A stretch of DNA of 35,276 nt from positions 1-35,276 of the forward strand of contig CAJTLS010000026.1 in assembly GCA_910577295.1 (NCBI GenBank), in the 5' to 3' direction. The stretch comes from an uncultured Eubacterium sp. Its GTDB lineage: Bacteria; Bacillota; Clostridia; Lachnospirales; Lachnospiraceae. The translations under genes were made by a program, and so were the position numbers. Positions 17,043 to 25,769 of the stretch are shown here, one piece after another (position 1 is the stretch's first letter; every line of letters starts with the position of its first letter). The notes beneath the pieces were generated by a model that was not told the DNA's origin, searched no databases, and saw only the letters and a list, made by a program, of their open reading frames with translations.

Positions 17043-17678
17043 ATGGAAAAAGAAGAAATTAAAGAATATGGACTGATACAGGAAAACGGACTGCAGATTA
17101 TTTCCATTATCGGCGAGATTGAGGGGCACGATTGTCTTGCTCAAAACGCCAAGGCAACAAAATACGAACATTTATTGCCGATTTTAGCAGCCAGTGAGCA
17201 AAAAGAAGAGATTAAGGGGATTCTGTTTTTGATGAATACGGTGGGGGGAGACGTGTCGTGTGGTCTGGCTCTGGCGGAGATGATTGCCAGTTTAAGTAAA
17301 CCGACGGTATCCCTTATTATCGGAGACAGCCATTCAATCGGGGTACCGCTTGCCGTTGCTACCGACTATTCTTTTATCGTACCGTCGGCGACGATGATTA
17401 TTCATCCGGTACGAATGACCGGCATGGTGTTAGGAACAAGACAGACGTTTAATCAGTTTCAACAGATTCAGGACCGCATCATAAGTTTTATTGCCTGCCA
17501 CAGTGAAGCGTCAAAGGAGCAGTTAGAGCAAATGATGATGAACACCAGTATGCTTTCCCGCGATTTAGGAACGGTACTGGTAGGAGAGGAAGCAGTGAAA
17601 AAAGGATTGATTTGTGAAGTAGGCGGCATTTGCTGTGCAATGGACAAAGTAAAGGAATTGATAAACACTTCTGAATAG
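17043..17678 (+). CDS. tepA: ClpP-class serine protease, TepA/YmfB type
   Basis: A 211-aa ClpP/crotonase-fold protein. Candidate catalytic residues are Ser98 in GDSHSIG, His121 in MIIHPVRM and Asp174 in LSRDLGT. In B. subtilis the homologous gene (tepA, ymfB) lies directly before spoIIIE, exactly as here, which supports orthology; TepA has been linked to protein export and degradation of small secreted or spore proteins. It lacks a signal peptide and is presumably cytoplasmic. Start ATG 17043 is set by TGAGGA 5 nt upstream; an in-frame ATG at 17031 is less likely. The residue assignment is by eye from the ClpP pattern. Confidence 0.82.
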   Translation: MEKEEIKEYGLIQENGLQIISIIGEIEGHDCLAQNAKATKYEHLLPILAASEQKEEIKGILFLMNTVGGDVSCGLALAEMIASLSKPTVSLIIGDSHSIGVPLAVATDYSFIVPSATMIIHPVRMTGMVLGTRQTFNQFQQIQDRIISFIACHSEASKEQLEQMMMNTSMLSRDLGTVLVGEEAVKKGLICEVGGICCAMDKVKELINTSE

Positions 17679-17722
17679 CAAAAACGGTACGCCGACTTAA
17701 AACATTTGTTCGAAAAAACCGC

Positions 17723-17751
17723 TTGCTTTGATTTTTATTTCGTAGTATAAT
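17723..17751 (+). promoter_or_regulatory. Promoter of ftsK and the ATP-grasp genes
   Basis: -35 TTGCTT at 17723-17728, 17-nt spacer, perfect -10 TATAAT at 17746-17751, about 40 nt before the ftsK start. Confidence 0.7.
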
Positions 17752-17798
17752 ATCCGTTGTATGTAATATCATCAAAACTATTATATTAGGAGATTAGT

Positions 17799-20297
17799 AT
17801 GGCGGCGAAAAAAGCGCAGGGAAAGAAACGCAGCGGTTCTTCCAGAAAAAATACATCGGCGAAACGTAAGACTCCGGCAAAAAAAGGGGTTAGGGCAAAA
17901 AAAACAAGTAATCCTCTGACAAGAGAGATTACTTTTCTGGTATTGCTTGTTTTTTCCATTTTATCTTTGCTGAGCCTTTTTCAGATGTGCGGAATCTTTG
18001 GCCGGGGATTATCTTCGGTACTGTTTGGACTCATGGGGGCATTGGCCTATCTGTTCCCTATCTATCTTATTGTCTCAGCGGGACTCTATATTGCAAATAC
18101 GGATAATAAACGCCTGCGGCACAAAATCTTGTACAGCGCAGGTTTATTTTGGTGTCTTTGCGCCCTGTTTCAGTGGGTAGTCAATGATACGGTTTCCACA
18201 GTCTGGGATATTTATACGATTAGTTCGTCCTCCCATGGCGGAGGCGGTTTTTTCGGTGGACTTCTTTCATTTTATTTGACAAAAGCGCTTGGACGGGCCG
18301 GCTCTATGATTGTCATTTTGGCGCTTTTTATACTATTCTTTATGTTAATCACCAGAAAGTTGTTCTTCTCTTCGCTGCAGCAACTGTACCACGAAAAGGA
18401 CGACAGGGAAGAATATGTGGCATATGAAGAAGCAGAAGACATAGGCGAACGCCAGATGCAGACGTATAAATTTGATACCACAAAGAAAAAGGAAGAGAAA
18501 GAAAAAAAGACCCCGAAAAAGAAGAGAAACAAACGTGTGGGGAATATGGAAGAATTTGTACCCGAACAGACAGTTGTACCCGAAGCATCAAAGGAAGAAA
18601 AACAAAAACCGGATATGGCAGATATTCATATTATTCGCAGTACGGATACGCCGGTTTCAAAGCCATCTACGATGTATGAGGAAGAGCTGACAAACAAATT
18701 TGGGAAAAAAGAAGAACAAGAACAGAAACCACAGACAGAAGTCGCTGCCAAAGAGGAAGAAAAAGAAATTGCGCAGGTTAAGGCAGAGCTGGAGCAGGCT
18801 TCCGTGACGGAACTTCCGTATGAATTTCCACCGCTCAGTCTCCTCAGTTCCCCGAAAGGAAATAAATCGGGCATCAATAACGATGAACTTCGCGCCACAG
18901 CGGCAAAGCTGCAGGAGACATTGGAAAGTTTCGGAGTCCGTATCCGCATGGGAGATATCAGTCTCGGGCCGAGCGTGACCCGCTATGAACTCATCCCTGA
19001 ACAGGGGGTAAAAGTAAGTAAGATTACAGGACTTAGCGACGATATCAAACTGAGTCTGGCTGCCTCTGATATTCGTATCGAGGCGCCGATACCCGGAAAA
19101 GCAGCGGTTGGTATTGAAGTGCCGAATCCGAAACGTCAGATGATTACATTGCGTGAGTTGATGGAAAGCAGTGAATTTGTCAAAGCGAAATCAAAAGTGA
19201 CGTTTGCAGTAGGAAAAGATATCAGCGGCAAGACAATTGTCACCGATATTGCCAAAATGCCTCATCTTCTCATTGCAGGAGCGACCGGCTCAGGTAAATC
19301 GGTATTGATTAATACATTGATTATGAGTATCCTTTATAAGGCGAACCCCAATGAAGTTAAATTAATTATGGTGGACCCGAAAATGGTGGAGCTGACTGCT
19401 TATGAAGATATTCCCCACCTGATGATACCGGTTGTCAAAGACCCGAAAAAGGCATCTGCCGCACTTAGCTGGGCGGTGGCGGAAATGACCGGACGGTATC
19501 AGAAATTTGCTGATGCCGGAGTCAGAGATATAAAATCCTATAATGCCAAAATGGACAAGCTGACAGACAAGCAGGACCCCGAATATCAGAAGATGCCGCA
19601 AATCGTTATTATTGTAGATGAGTTTGCTGATTTGATGATGGTTGCACCGGGAGAGGTAGAAGATTCGGTATGCCGTCTGGCACAGTTGGCGCGTGCCGCG
19701 GGGATTCATTTAGTATTGGCAACTCAGCGCCCGTCGGTAAATGTCATCACCGGACTTATTAAAGCCAATATTCCATCGCGAATCGCTTTGTCGGTTTCAT
19801 CGGCCGTCGATTCCCGAACCATTATTGATTCCGCGGGAGCAGAGAAACTTCTTGGCAACGGCGACATGTTGTTTGCCCCACAGAATCTGCCAAAACCGAT
19901 TCGCGTACAGGGTGCTTTTGTATCCGACGATGAGCGTGACGGAGTTGTAAACTTTTTAAAGAAAAGAAGTAACGGCCCTGTCTATAATGAAGAGGTGACT
20001 AAACATATCGAAACCGCTCCGGTGCCGGGAGCAAAAAATGAGGGGCTTTCTGCCGGTGATTCTGCCTCTAATCAGGATGCACTTTTTGCTGAAGCAGGCA
20101 AGTTTATCATTGATAAGGAAAAGGCTTCTATTGGATTGCTGCAGAGGATGTTCCGTATCGGTTTTAACCGTGCGGCGCGTATTATGGATCAATTGGCAGA
20201 CGCTGGTGTTGTCGGACCGGAAGAGGGAACAAAGGCACGGCAGATTTTAATGAGCAAGGAGCAGTTCGAGAACTATTTGGAGGAAAATGGCGGATGA
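17799..20297 (+). CDS. ftsK: DNA translocase FtsK/SpoIIIE
   Basis: Septum-bound motor that pumps chromosomal DNA during division or sporulation. The 832-aa protein starts with a Lys/Arg-rich tail, then about four transmembrane helices in residues 45-190, then a charged Glu/Lys linker (about 200-345). The motor domain has Walker A GATGSGKS at 494-501 and a Walker B-like VIIVDEFADLMM. The winged-helix gamma domain that reads orientation sequences is at the C-terminus (about 765-832; SIGLLQRMFRIGFNRAARI). The neighbour tepA supports the SpoIIIE identity. The stop overlaps the start of the next gene (ATGA), so the ATP-grasp genes are in its operon. Confidence 0.95.
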   Translation: MAAKKAQGKKRSGSSRKNTSAKRKTPAKKGVRAKKTSNPLTREITFLVLLVFSILSLLSLFQMCGIFGRGLSSVLFGLMGALAYLFPIYLIVSAGLYIANTDNKRLRHKILYSAGLFWCLCALFQWVVNDTVSTVWDIYTISSSSHGGGGFFGGLLSFYLTKALGRAGSMIVILALFILFFMLITRKLFFSSLQQLYHEKDDREEYVAYEEAEDIGERQMQTYKFDTTKKKEEKEKKTPKKKRNKRVGNMEEFVPEQTVVPEASKEEKQKPDMADIHIIRSTDTPVSKPSTMYEEELTNKFGKKEEQEQKPQTEVAAKEEEKEIAQVKAELEQASVTELPYEFPPLSLLSSPKGNKSGINNDELRATAAKLQETLESFGVRIRMGDISLGPSVTRYELIPEQGVKVSKITGLSDDIKLSLAASDIRIEAPIPGKAAVGIEVPNPKRQMITLRELMESSEFVKAKSKVTFAVGKDISGKTIVTDIAKMPHLLIAGATGSGKSVLINTLIMSILYKANPNEVKLIMVDPKMVELTAYEDIPHLMIPVVKDPKKASAALSWAVAEMTGRYQKFADAGVRDIKSYNAKMDKLTDKQDPEYQKMPQIVIIVDEFADLMMVAPGEVEDSVCRLAQLARAAGIHLVLATQRPSVNVITGLIKANIPSRIALSVSSAVDSRTIIDSAGAEKLLGNGDMLFAPQNLPKPIRVQGAFVSDDERDGVVNFLKKRSNGPVYNEEVTKHIETAPVPGAKNEGLSAGDSASNQDALFAEAGKFIIDKEKASIGLLQRMFRIGFNRAARIMDQLADAGVVGPEEGTKARQILMSKEQFENYLEENGG

Positions 20298-21181
20298 CAG
20301 GCTGGTTAATTGTCAATGGTTTCTTACATAGTGATAAATTTGATGAATTGACAGACCTATTTTTGCAAGCAGCCGTCGAAGAGGAGATCACATTGCTTTT
20401 AAAAAGCAATGAAAAACTGCTTGTTGATACACAATATCAGTGGACGGAAAAACCGGACTTTGTTCTTTTCTGGGATAAAGATATTCTTCTGGCAAAAACG
20501 CTGGAGTCACAGGGTATGCGTCTGTACAATTCGAGTTCTGCCATTGCCGTCTGTGATGATAAACGGGAGACGCATATTGCTCTGCAGAAAGCAGGCATAC
20601 CGTCTCCGCGTACAATTATTGCCCCGATGACCTATGATGGCATTGGTTTTCGTTCGCTTTCCTTTTTAACCGAAGTGGAAGAAAAACTCTCTTTTCCGCT
20701 TATTGTAAAAGAAGCGTTCGGCTCTTTTGGGGAGCAGGTTTATCTTGTTGAAAATCACGAGGAATTGATTTCTACCGTCGCAAGCTGTAAGACGACTAAA
20801 CTGTTATTTCAGGAATATATTCACTACAGCCGCGGGCGTGATGTGCGGCTGCAGGTAGTGGGAAATCAAGTTATCGCGGCCATACGGCGGTATTCGGACA
20901 GTGATTTCAGAGCCAATATAACGGCCGGAGGGAAGATGGAGCCGTATACTCCGTCAGAAGAAGAAAAAGCGCTGGCTCTGCGGGCAGCAAAGGCAGTAGG
21001 GGCAGATTTTGCCGGAGTGGATTTATTGTTTACCCCACAAGAGCCTCTTGTATGTGAGGTAAACTCCAACGCACATTTTAAAAATCTGTTTTCCTGTACC
21101 GGAGTGAATACCGCAAGGGAAATCCTCCGTTTTCTCCGCCGAGATCTTGCCGAAAAGAGAGGGGATTTATGTGAAAGTTAA
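20294..21181 (+). CDS. ATP-grasp ligase, RimK-like, first of a pair
   Basis: A 295-aa ATP-grasp protein likely to couple a carboxylate to an amine or thiol with ATP. Visible elements are a pre-ATP-grasp region (about 1-90), Lys139 in FPLIVKEAFGSFGEQVYLV, a GRDVRLQVVG strand at 181-190, and a metal-binding EVNSN at 255-259. These fit the RimK/alpha-L-glutamate ligase group, but the substrate is unknown. Its ATG overlaps the ftsK stop by 4 nt, and its end overlaps the next ATP-grasp gene by 11 nt, so the three are probably translated together. A role in division, sporulation or cell-wall chemistry is suggested only by this position. Confidence 0.82.
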   Translation: MTGWLIVNGFLHSDKFDELTDLFLQAAVEEEITLLLKSNEKLLVDTQYQWTEKPDFVLFWDKDILLAKTLESQGMRLYNSSSAIAVCDDKRETHIALQKAGIPSPRTIIAPMTYDGIGFRSLSFLTEVEEKLSFPLIVKEAFGSFGEQVYLVENHEELISTVASCKTTKLLFQEYIHYSRGRDVRLQVVGNQVIAAIRRYSDSDFRANITAGGKMEPYTPSEEEKALALRAAKAVGADFAGVDLLFTPQEPLVCEVNSNAHFKNLFSCTGVNTAREILRFLRRDLAEKRGDLCES

Positions 21182-22010
21182 TGTCTGGCTGATTTATGAT
21201 ACTGTGAGGGCAGCTAAAAATGCGGACTATATTGATATGCATTATCAACTGGCAAAAGAATTTGGCATGCAGTTAAAACTTGTGATGGACACGGAGGCGG
21301 AAGAGTTCCTCATGAGTGGGGAGCGGCCGGACATTTGTTTTATGCGGACAATCCGCCCATTATTGTCAAGGCGGTTAGAAGAACGCGGAATCTGTGTACT
21401 AAATCCTGCTTTTGTATCGGAAATCTGTAACGATAAGGGAAAGACCATACAGTATATACAGGAAAATACATTGGTTCCGGTTATTCGGACGAAACGATAT
21501 AAAAGGGAGCAATTGTCGCGGGAACTGCTTCTTCAAAATAGAGATTCCGTCATCAAATCCGTGGACGGACATGGCGGAAGTCAGGTTTTTCTGACTTCCG
21601 ATTCTTATGAGCAGCTAGAAAAGGGAATTGGGACATCTGATTTTATTGTTCAGCCATTTATCTCCGGCGAGGGAAAGGATATTCGAATCTATGTGATTGG
21701 CAATCGAATTGTCGGAGCAGTAGAGCGCACTGCAACCAAAGGCTTCAAATCCAATTTCTCCTTAGGCGGGCAAGTCAGGTCCTGCCAGATGGACAAAAAA
21801 TTGTATGACTATGTACAAGCCATTTGTGCAGTCTTTTCTTTTGGCATGGTCGGTATTGATTTTTTAGTAAATGAGTCCGGCGATGTTTTATTAAATGAAA
21901 TTGAAGACGTCGTCGGCGCGCGTATGTTTTATGAGTGTTATCCGCAAAGGAATATACTGAGAGAGTACTTTGCTTATGCGAAGCAATTGTCTGCTCATAA
22001 TAATCAGTAA
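21171..22010 (+). CDS. ATP-grasp ligase, RimK-like, second of a pair
   Basis: A 279-aa ATP-grasp protein, diverged from its upstream neighbour but with the same plan: pre-ATP-grasp region, Lys129 in SVIKSVDGHGGSQVF, KDIRIYVIG at 169-177, and the metal site NEIEDVVGARM near 242-252. The last motif differs from the EVNSN of the first copy and resembles RimK-type proteins that carry EIEDVVGAR. The start is GTG 21171, with GAGAGGGG just upstream; an in-frame TTG at 21147 lacks a good ribosome site. It is the last gene of the ftsK unit; a giant palindrome starts 10 nt after its stop. Confidence 0.82.
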   Translation: MKVNVWLIYDTVRAAKNADYIDMHYQLAKEFGMQLKLVMDTEAEEFLMSGERPDICFMRTIRPLLSRRLEERGICVLNPAFVSEICNDKGKTIQYIQENTLVPVIRTKRYKREQLSRELLLQNRDSVIKSVDGHGGSQVFLTSDSYEQLEKGIGTSDFIVQPFISGEGKDIRIYVIGNRIVGAVERTATKGFKSNFSLGGQVRSCQMDKKLYDYVQAICAVFSFGMVGIDFLVNESGDVLLNEIEDVVGARMFYECYPQRNILREYFAYAKQLSAHNNQ

Positions 22011-22020
22011 GTTTTTGCGA

Positions 22021-22502
22021 GACGGATATCCTGCCGTATCTCATCCGGCACACAGCTCCCAACGAAAAATAAATTGTTTCCTTCGTTTACAGAAAGCTTT
22101 CGCCGCCCCTCGCAAAACTCACTGTCTGCATTGTCGTTTTTCCTTTACTTTTGCAGCATTGACTGCTCGCCGGTCCTTACGCACCACCATTTGTCACTAA
22201 TTACTGCGGGTGGCACCAAAGGGTGCCCTTTCGTGTAAGAGGGCTGCTAAAAACAAATACATTTGTTTATGACAGCCCTCTTACACGAACAGATGCTTTG
22301 CATCTGCCCGCAGTATAAGTATGATGACTACGGTGGTGCGTTAGTACCGTTGCGTAGCGGTCTAGTGCAAACGGGCTGCCAAAAGTAAAGGAAAAACGAC
22401 GGCAGACAGTTCAGACAAATGCTCGGGCGGCGCTCTGTAAACGAAGAAAACAATAATTTTTCGGGGAGTGGTGCAAGGACAAGATACGGCAGGATATCCG
22501 TC
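22021..22502. repeat. 482-bp giant imperfect palindrome, MITE-like or structured RNA
   Basis: Two arms of about 230 bp face each other around a 26-nt centre. Perfect pairs, outside to inside, are 22021-22040 with 22483-22502 (20 bp), 22081-22092 with 22435-22446 (12 bp), 22133-22153 with 22380-22400 (21 bp), 22179-22188 with 22332-22341 (10 bp), 22203-22210 with 22307-22314 (8 bp), and 22232-22246 with 22273-22287 (15 bp). Looser similarity fills the gaps. Each arm carries a private small hairpin at the same place: GGCACC-AAAG-GGTGCC (22212-22227) and CAGATGC-TTT-GCATCTG (22290-22306). The tip itself is AAACAAA/TTTGTTT (22251-22268). No credible gene lies inside. It occupies most of the 22011-22627 gap; the rest holds the fhs promoter. 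Confidence 0.9.
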
Positions 22503-22551
22503 GTATGGACAAAATTATTAAGTGATTGCCCTGTGACTTATACAAATGCGG

Positions 22552-22580
22552 TTGCAACAAAACAGGATAATGTGTATAAT
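22552..22580 (+). promoter_or_regulatory. Promoter of fhs
   Basis: -35 TTGCAA at 22552-22557, 17-nt spacer, perfect -10 TATAAT at 22575-22580. It lies 50 nt beyond the end of the palindrome and about 48 nt before the fhs start. Confidence 0.75.
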
Positions 22581-22627
22581 AAAAACGATTGTTATCCGAT
22601 ATGGTGTGATTGATATGGAGGTAAGTA

Positions 22628-24298
22628 ATGAAGACAGATATTGACATTGCGTTAGAAGCAGAAATGAAACCAATTCAGGAAGTAGCAGAAAGACTGGATA
22701 TTGCGGAAGATGAATTGGATTTGTACGGTAAGTACAAGGCGAAACTGACAGACGAATTATGGAATCGCATCAAAGACCGTCCGGATGGCAAACTTATTTT
22801 AGTGACGGCAATTAACCCGACTCCGGCAGGAGAGGGAAAAACGACGATTACAGTTGGACTTGGGCAGGCGATGGAGCGGATTGGAAAAAAAGCGATAGTT
22901 GCCTTGCGCGAACCGTCTCTCGGCCCTTGTTTCGGTTTAAAAGGCGGTGCCGCCGGCGGTGGATACTCGCAGGTTGTGCCGATGGATGATTTGAATCTGC
23001 ATTTCACCGGTGATTTTCATGCTATAACGTCGGCCAATAACTTACTGGCTGCCATGCTTGACAATCATATCCAACAGGGAAATGAACTCCAAATCGATAC
23101 AAAACAGATTGTGTGGAAACGCTGTGTTGATATGAATGACAGGGTTCTCCGCAATATTACCGTAGGTCTCGGGCGTAAGGTCGACGGGGTGACACGCGAA
23201 GACCATTTTATTATTACCGTGGCATCAGAAATCATGGCTATCCTTTGTCTGGCGCAGGATATGGCAGATTTAAAAGAGCGGCTGGCAAAGATAATCGTTG
23301 CCTATACTTATAGTGGGGAGCCGGTTACGGCAGGGCAAATCAATGCTGTGGGAGCCATGGCGGCGCTGTTAAAAGATGCCATCCGTCCCAATCTCGTACA
23401 GACGTTGGAGCATACGCCGGTACTTGTACACGGAGGTCCTTTTGCCAATATTGCACATGGCTGCAATAGTCTGCGAGCGACAAAAACGGCGCTTAAACTG
23501 GCTGATTATACGATTACGGAAGCCGGCTTCGGCGCAGATTTGGGCGCAGAGAAATTTATGGATATTAAATGCCGAATCGGAAACTTAAAACCGGATGCCA
23601 TTGTCTTAGTTGCAACTGTGCGTGCGCTTAAATATAACGGCGGGGCGGCGAAAGAGCAGTTAGGCGAAGAGAATATGCAGGCGTTGAAAGCCGGAATTGT
23701 GAATCTGGAAAAACATATTGAAAATATAGCAAAATTCGGGGTTCCCTGTGTTGTTACCCTGAACCGTTTTGTAACCGATACATCTGCGGAACTGACATTT
23801 GTGCAAGAGTTCTGTGAGAACCACGGATGTGAATTTGCTCTTTCCGAAGTATGGGAAAAGGGCGGCGAGGGCGGAATTGCGCTTGCCACGCAGCTAGTGG
23901 AAACAATAGAAACAAAAACAAGCGGTTTTCATTATCTCTATGAGGAAGAAAAATCCTTAAAAGAAAAGATGACGACGATTGCGCGGGAAATATATGGCGC
24001 CGGCGAAGTTATTTTTGATTTGGCGGCCGAACAGCAGATATCGCGTATCGAAAAACTCGGCTATGGCAGGCTGCCGGTATGTATGGCCAAGAATCAATAT
24101 TCGCTTTCTGACGACAAAACAAAATTGGGAAGACCGCAAAACTTCCCAATTCATATTCGGGATGTCTATGTCTCCGCCGGAGCGGGATTTGTCGTAGCAC
24201 TGACTGGCACGATTATGACAATGCCAGGGCTGCCAAAAGTACCGGCAGCCGAGAAAGTAGACGTGAATGAAAACGGTAAAATCACCGGATTATTTTAA
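22628..24298 (+). CDS. fhs: Formate-tetrahydrofolate ligase
   Basis: Makes 10-formyl-tetrahydrofolate from formate, tetrahydrofolate and ATP; it feeds purine synthesis and is also the second step of the Wood-Ljungdahl methyl branch. The 556-aa protein is full length and carries the family signature: PTPAGEGKTT (64-73) as P-loop, REPSLGPCFGLKGGAAGGG, and FTGDFHAI. GGAGG at 22617-22621 precedes ATG 22628. folD, which supplies the partner reaction, is about 5.3 kb downstream on the same strand. The gene is convergent with pyrI across a 14-nt gap with no visible terminator. Confidence 0.97.
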   Translation: MKTDIDIALEAEMKPIQEVAERLDIAEDELDLYGKYKAKLTDELWNRIKDRPDGKLILVTAINPTPAGEGKTTITVGLGQAMERIGKKAIVALREPSLGPCFGLKGGAAGGGYSQVVPMDDLNLHFTGDFHAITSANNLLAAMLDNHIQQGNELQIDTKQIVWKRCVDMNDRVLRNITVGLGRKVDGVTREDHFIITVASEIMAILCLAQDMADLKERLAKIIVAYTYSGEPVTAGQINAVGAMAALLKDAIRPNLVQTLEHTPVLVHGGPFANIAHGCNSLRATKTALKLADYTITEAGFGADLGAEKFMDIKCRIGNLKPDAIVLVATVRALKYNGGAAKEQLGEENMQALKAGIVNLEKHIENIAKFGVPCVVTLNRFVTDTSAELTFVQEFCENHGCEFALSEVWEKGGEGGIALATQLVETIETKTSGFHYLYEEEKSLKEKMTTIAREIYGAGEVIFDLAAEQQISRIEKLGYGRLPVCMAKNQYSLSDDKTKLGRPQNFPIHIRDVYVSAGAGFVVALTGTIMTMPGLPKVPAAEKVDVNENGKITGLF

Positions 24299-24312
24299 TC
24301 GCAAAACATACT

Positions 24313-24741
24313 CTAATGTCTGCGGGAGAATTTCTGTTCGCAGTACAGACAGCGGTAAACGCGGTTCTCTTTATCCGTCAATTTGAAACGGTGCGGCAGT
24401 TCCTGTTCTATGGAAGTGATGCACCGTGGATTTTTGCATTTTATGACGTTAGTAACCATTTCCGGAAGAGCAAGCGTGCGCTTTTCCACGATTTCATTGT
24501 CCCGAATGACATTAATCGTAATACTGCTGTCCAGTACGCCAAGAATATCGAGGTTTACGGTAATTGGCCCCTCGATTTTTATAATATCTTTCTTTCCCAT
24601 TTTATTGCTGCGGGCATTCTTGATAATGGCAACGGAACAATCGAGTTTTTCTAACCCCAGATAGTTATAAATTTCCATTGCCCCGCCTGCCTTGATATGG
24701 TCGATAACGACTCCTTCATTTAAACCACCGATATTTAACAT
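24313..24741 (-). CDS. pyrI: Aspartate carbamoyltransferase regulatory subunit
   Basis: Zinc-binding partner of PyrB that carries the nucleotide allosteric site in enteric-type ATCase. The 142-aa protein has the N-terminal allosteric fold (VVIDHIKAGGAMEIYNYL) and a C-terminal zinc site with four cysteines in two pairs, CKNPRC and CLYC. Its ATG overlaps the last 7 nt of pyrB, which indicates translational coupling. Presence of PyrI implies a holoenzyme inhibited or activated by nucleotides rather than a bare catalytic trimer. Confidence 0.95.
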   Translation of the reverse strand: MLNIGGLNEGVVIDHIKAGGAMEIYNYLGLEKLDCSVAIIKNARSNKMGKKDIIKIEGPITVNLDILGVLDSSITINVIRDNEIVEKRTLALPEMVTNVIKCKNPRCITSIEQELPHRFKLTDKENRVYRCLYCEQKFSRRH

Positions 24742-25658
24742 GCCGGGTTCACCTCCAATAATGTCATAATGAGCGCCATGCGGATATAGACGCCAAACTG
24801 AGCTTGTTTAAAATAAACCGCTCTCGGGTCTTCGTCTACTTCCGTCGATATCTCATTCACTCGCGGAAGAGGATGAAGAACAAGCATATCTTCCGGCGCC
24901 AGTTTCATTTTTCTGCTGTCTAAAATAAAACTGTCTTTTAAGCGAATATAATCTTCTTCATTAAAAAAACGTTCTCTCTGAACACGTGTCATATACAGCA
25001 AATCGAGTTCGGGAAGAACATCTTCTAATACATTTACTTCCTTATATTCAATTCCTTTGGCATCGAGTGTGTCACGGCGAAGATAATCCGGTATTTTTAA
25101 TTCATCCGGAGAAATCATGACAAATCGGACATCCGAATAACGAACCATTGCCTCAATCAGCGAATGGACGGTTCGCCCGAATTTTAAGTCGCCGCACAAA
25201 CCAATTGTAAGATTGTTTAAACGTCCTTTGAGATTTTTAATCGTTAAAAGGTCTGTCAATGTCTGTGTCGGATGGTTATGACCGCCATCTCCGGCATTGA
25301 TTACCGGAATGGAAGAGTGAAGAGAAGCAACGAGAGGAGCTCCCTCTTTCGGATGGCGCATCGCACAAATATCGGCATAACCGGAAATCACCCGTATCGT
25401 ATCGGAAACACTTTCCCCCTTTGCTGCTGAACTCGAATCGGCAGAAGAAAAGCCGAGAACTTGTCCGCCCAGATTCATCATTGCCGATTCAAAACTTAAC
25501 CTTGTCCTCGTGCTGGGCTCGTAAAAACAAGTAGCCAGTTTCTTTCCCCTGCATATTTCTGAATACCGCGCCGGTTCTTCAATAATTGTCTCCGCCAAAG
25601 ATATCAAATGATTGATTTCTTCCACCGAGAGGTCAAGAGCGTTCATTAAATGTCGCAT
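24735..25658 (-). CDS. pyrB: Aspartate carbamoyltransferase catalytic subunit
   Basis: Condenses carbamoyl phosphate with aspartate, the committed pyrimidine step and a direct consumer of the CarAB product. The 307-aa protein has the carbamoyl-phosphate loop STRTR (49-53) in FYEPSTRTRLSFE and the HPTQTLTDL motif. GGAGG lies 4 nt before ATG 25658 on the minus strand. It forms a two-gene unit with pyrI, transcribed away from the hydratase gene. No PyrR-binding leader or terminator hairpin is visible between promoter and start. Confidence 0.97.
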   Translation of the reverse strand: MRHLMNALDLSVEEINHLISLAETIIEEPARYSEICRGKKLATCFYEPSTRTRLSFESAMMNLGGQVLGFSSADSSSAAKGESVSDTIRVISGYADICAMRHPKEGAPLVASLHSSIPVINAGDGGHNHPTQTLTDLLTIKNLKGRLNNLTIGLCGDLKFGRTVHSLIEAMVRYSDVRFVMISPDELKIPDYLRRDTLDAKGIEYKEVNVLEDVLPELDLLYMTRVQRERFFNEEDYIRLKDSFILDSRKMKLAPEDMLVLHPLPRVNEISTEVDEDPRAVYFKQAQFGVYIRMALIMTLLEVNPAC

Positions 25659-25723
25659 ATATCCTCCAATCTGCCTGTAAGCAATCCATCAATACATTTC
25701 AATAGTATCGTTTTTCTCAAACT

Positions 25724-25752
25724 ATTTTACCTTATTTTTACTGTACTGACAA
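25724..25752 (-). promoter_or_regulatory. Promoter of pyrBI
   Basis: Read on the minus strand: -35 TTGTCA (25752-25747), 17-nt spacer, -10 TAAAAT (25729-25724), about 65 nt before the pyrB start. It is back-to-back with the hydratase promoter, the two -35 boxes being about 30 nt apart. Confidence 0.6.
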
Positions 25753-25769
25753 GATAATATGTAAGATTA

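Noticed and set aside
22201..22320. Centre of the palindrome as a tRNA, riboswitch or CRISPR-like unit
   Set aside because: No acceptor stem with CCA or T-loop signature, no repeated direct units, and the symmetry continues far outside this segment.
22411..22647. Short open frames within and beside the palindrome (also 21970-22200 and 22419-22613)
   Set aside because: They have no ribosome sites, low-complexity translations, and follow the palindrome arms; the DNA symmetry explains the sequence better.
24316..24654. 112-codon + strand frame opposite pyrI
   Set aside because: It is the complement of a clear PyrI coding sequence with its zinc cysteines; no start signal is seen.
25659..25723. 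PyrR-binding attenuator in the pyrB leader
   Set aside because: No terminator hairpin with T-run and no convincing PyrR-site hairpin is visible in the roughly 60-nt leader.
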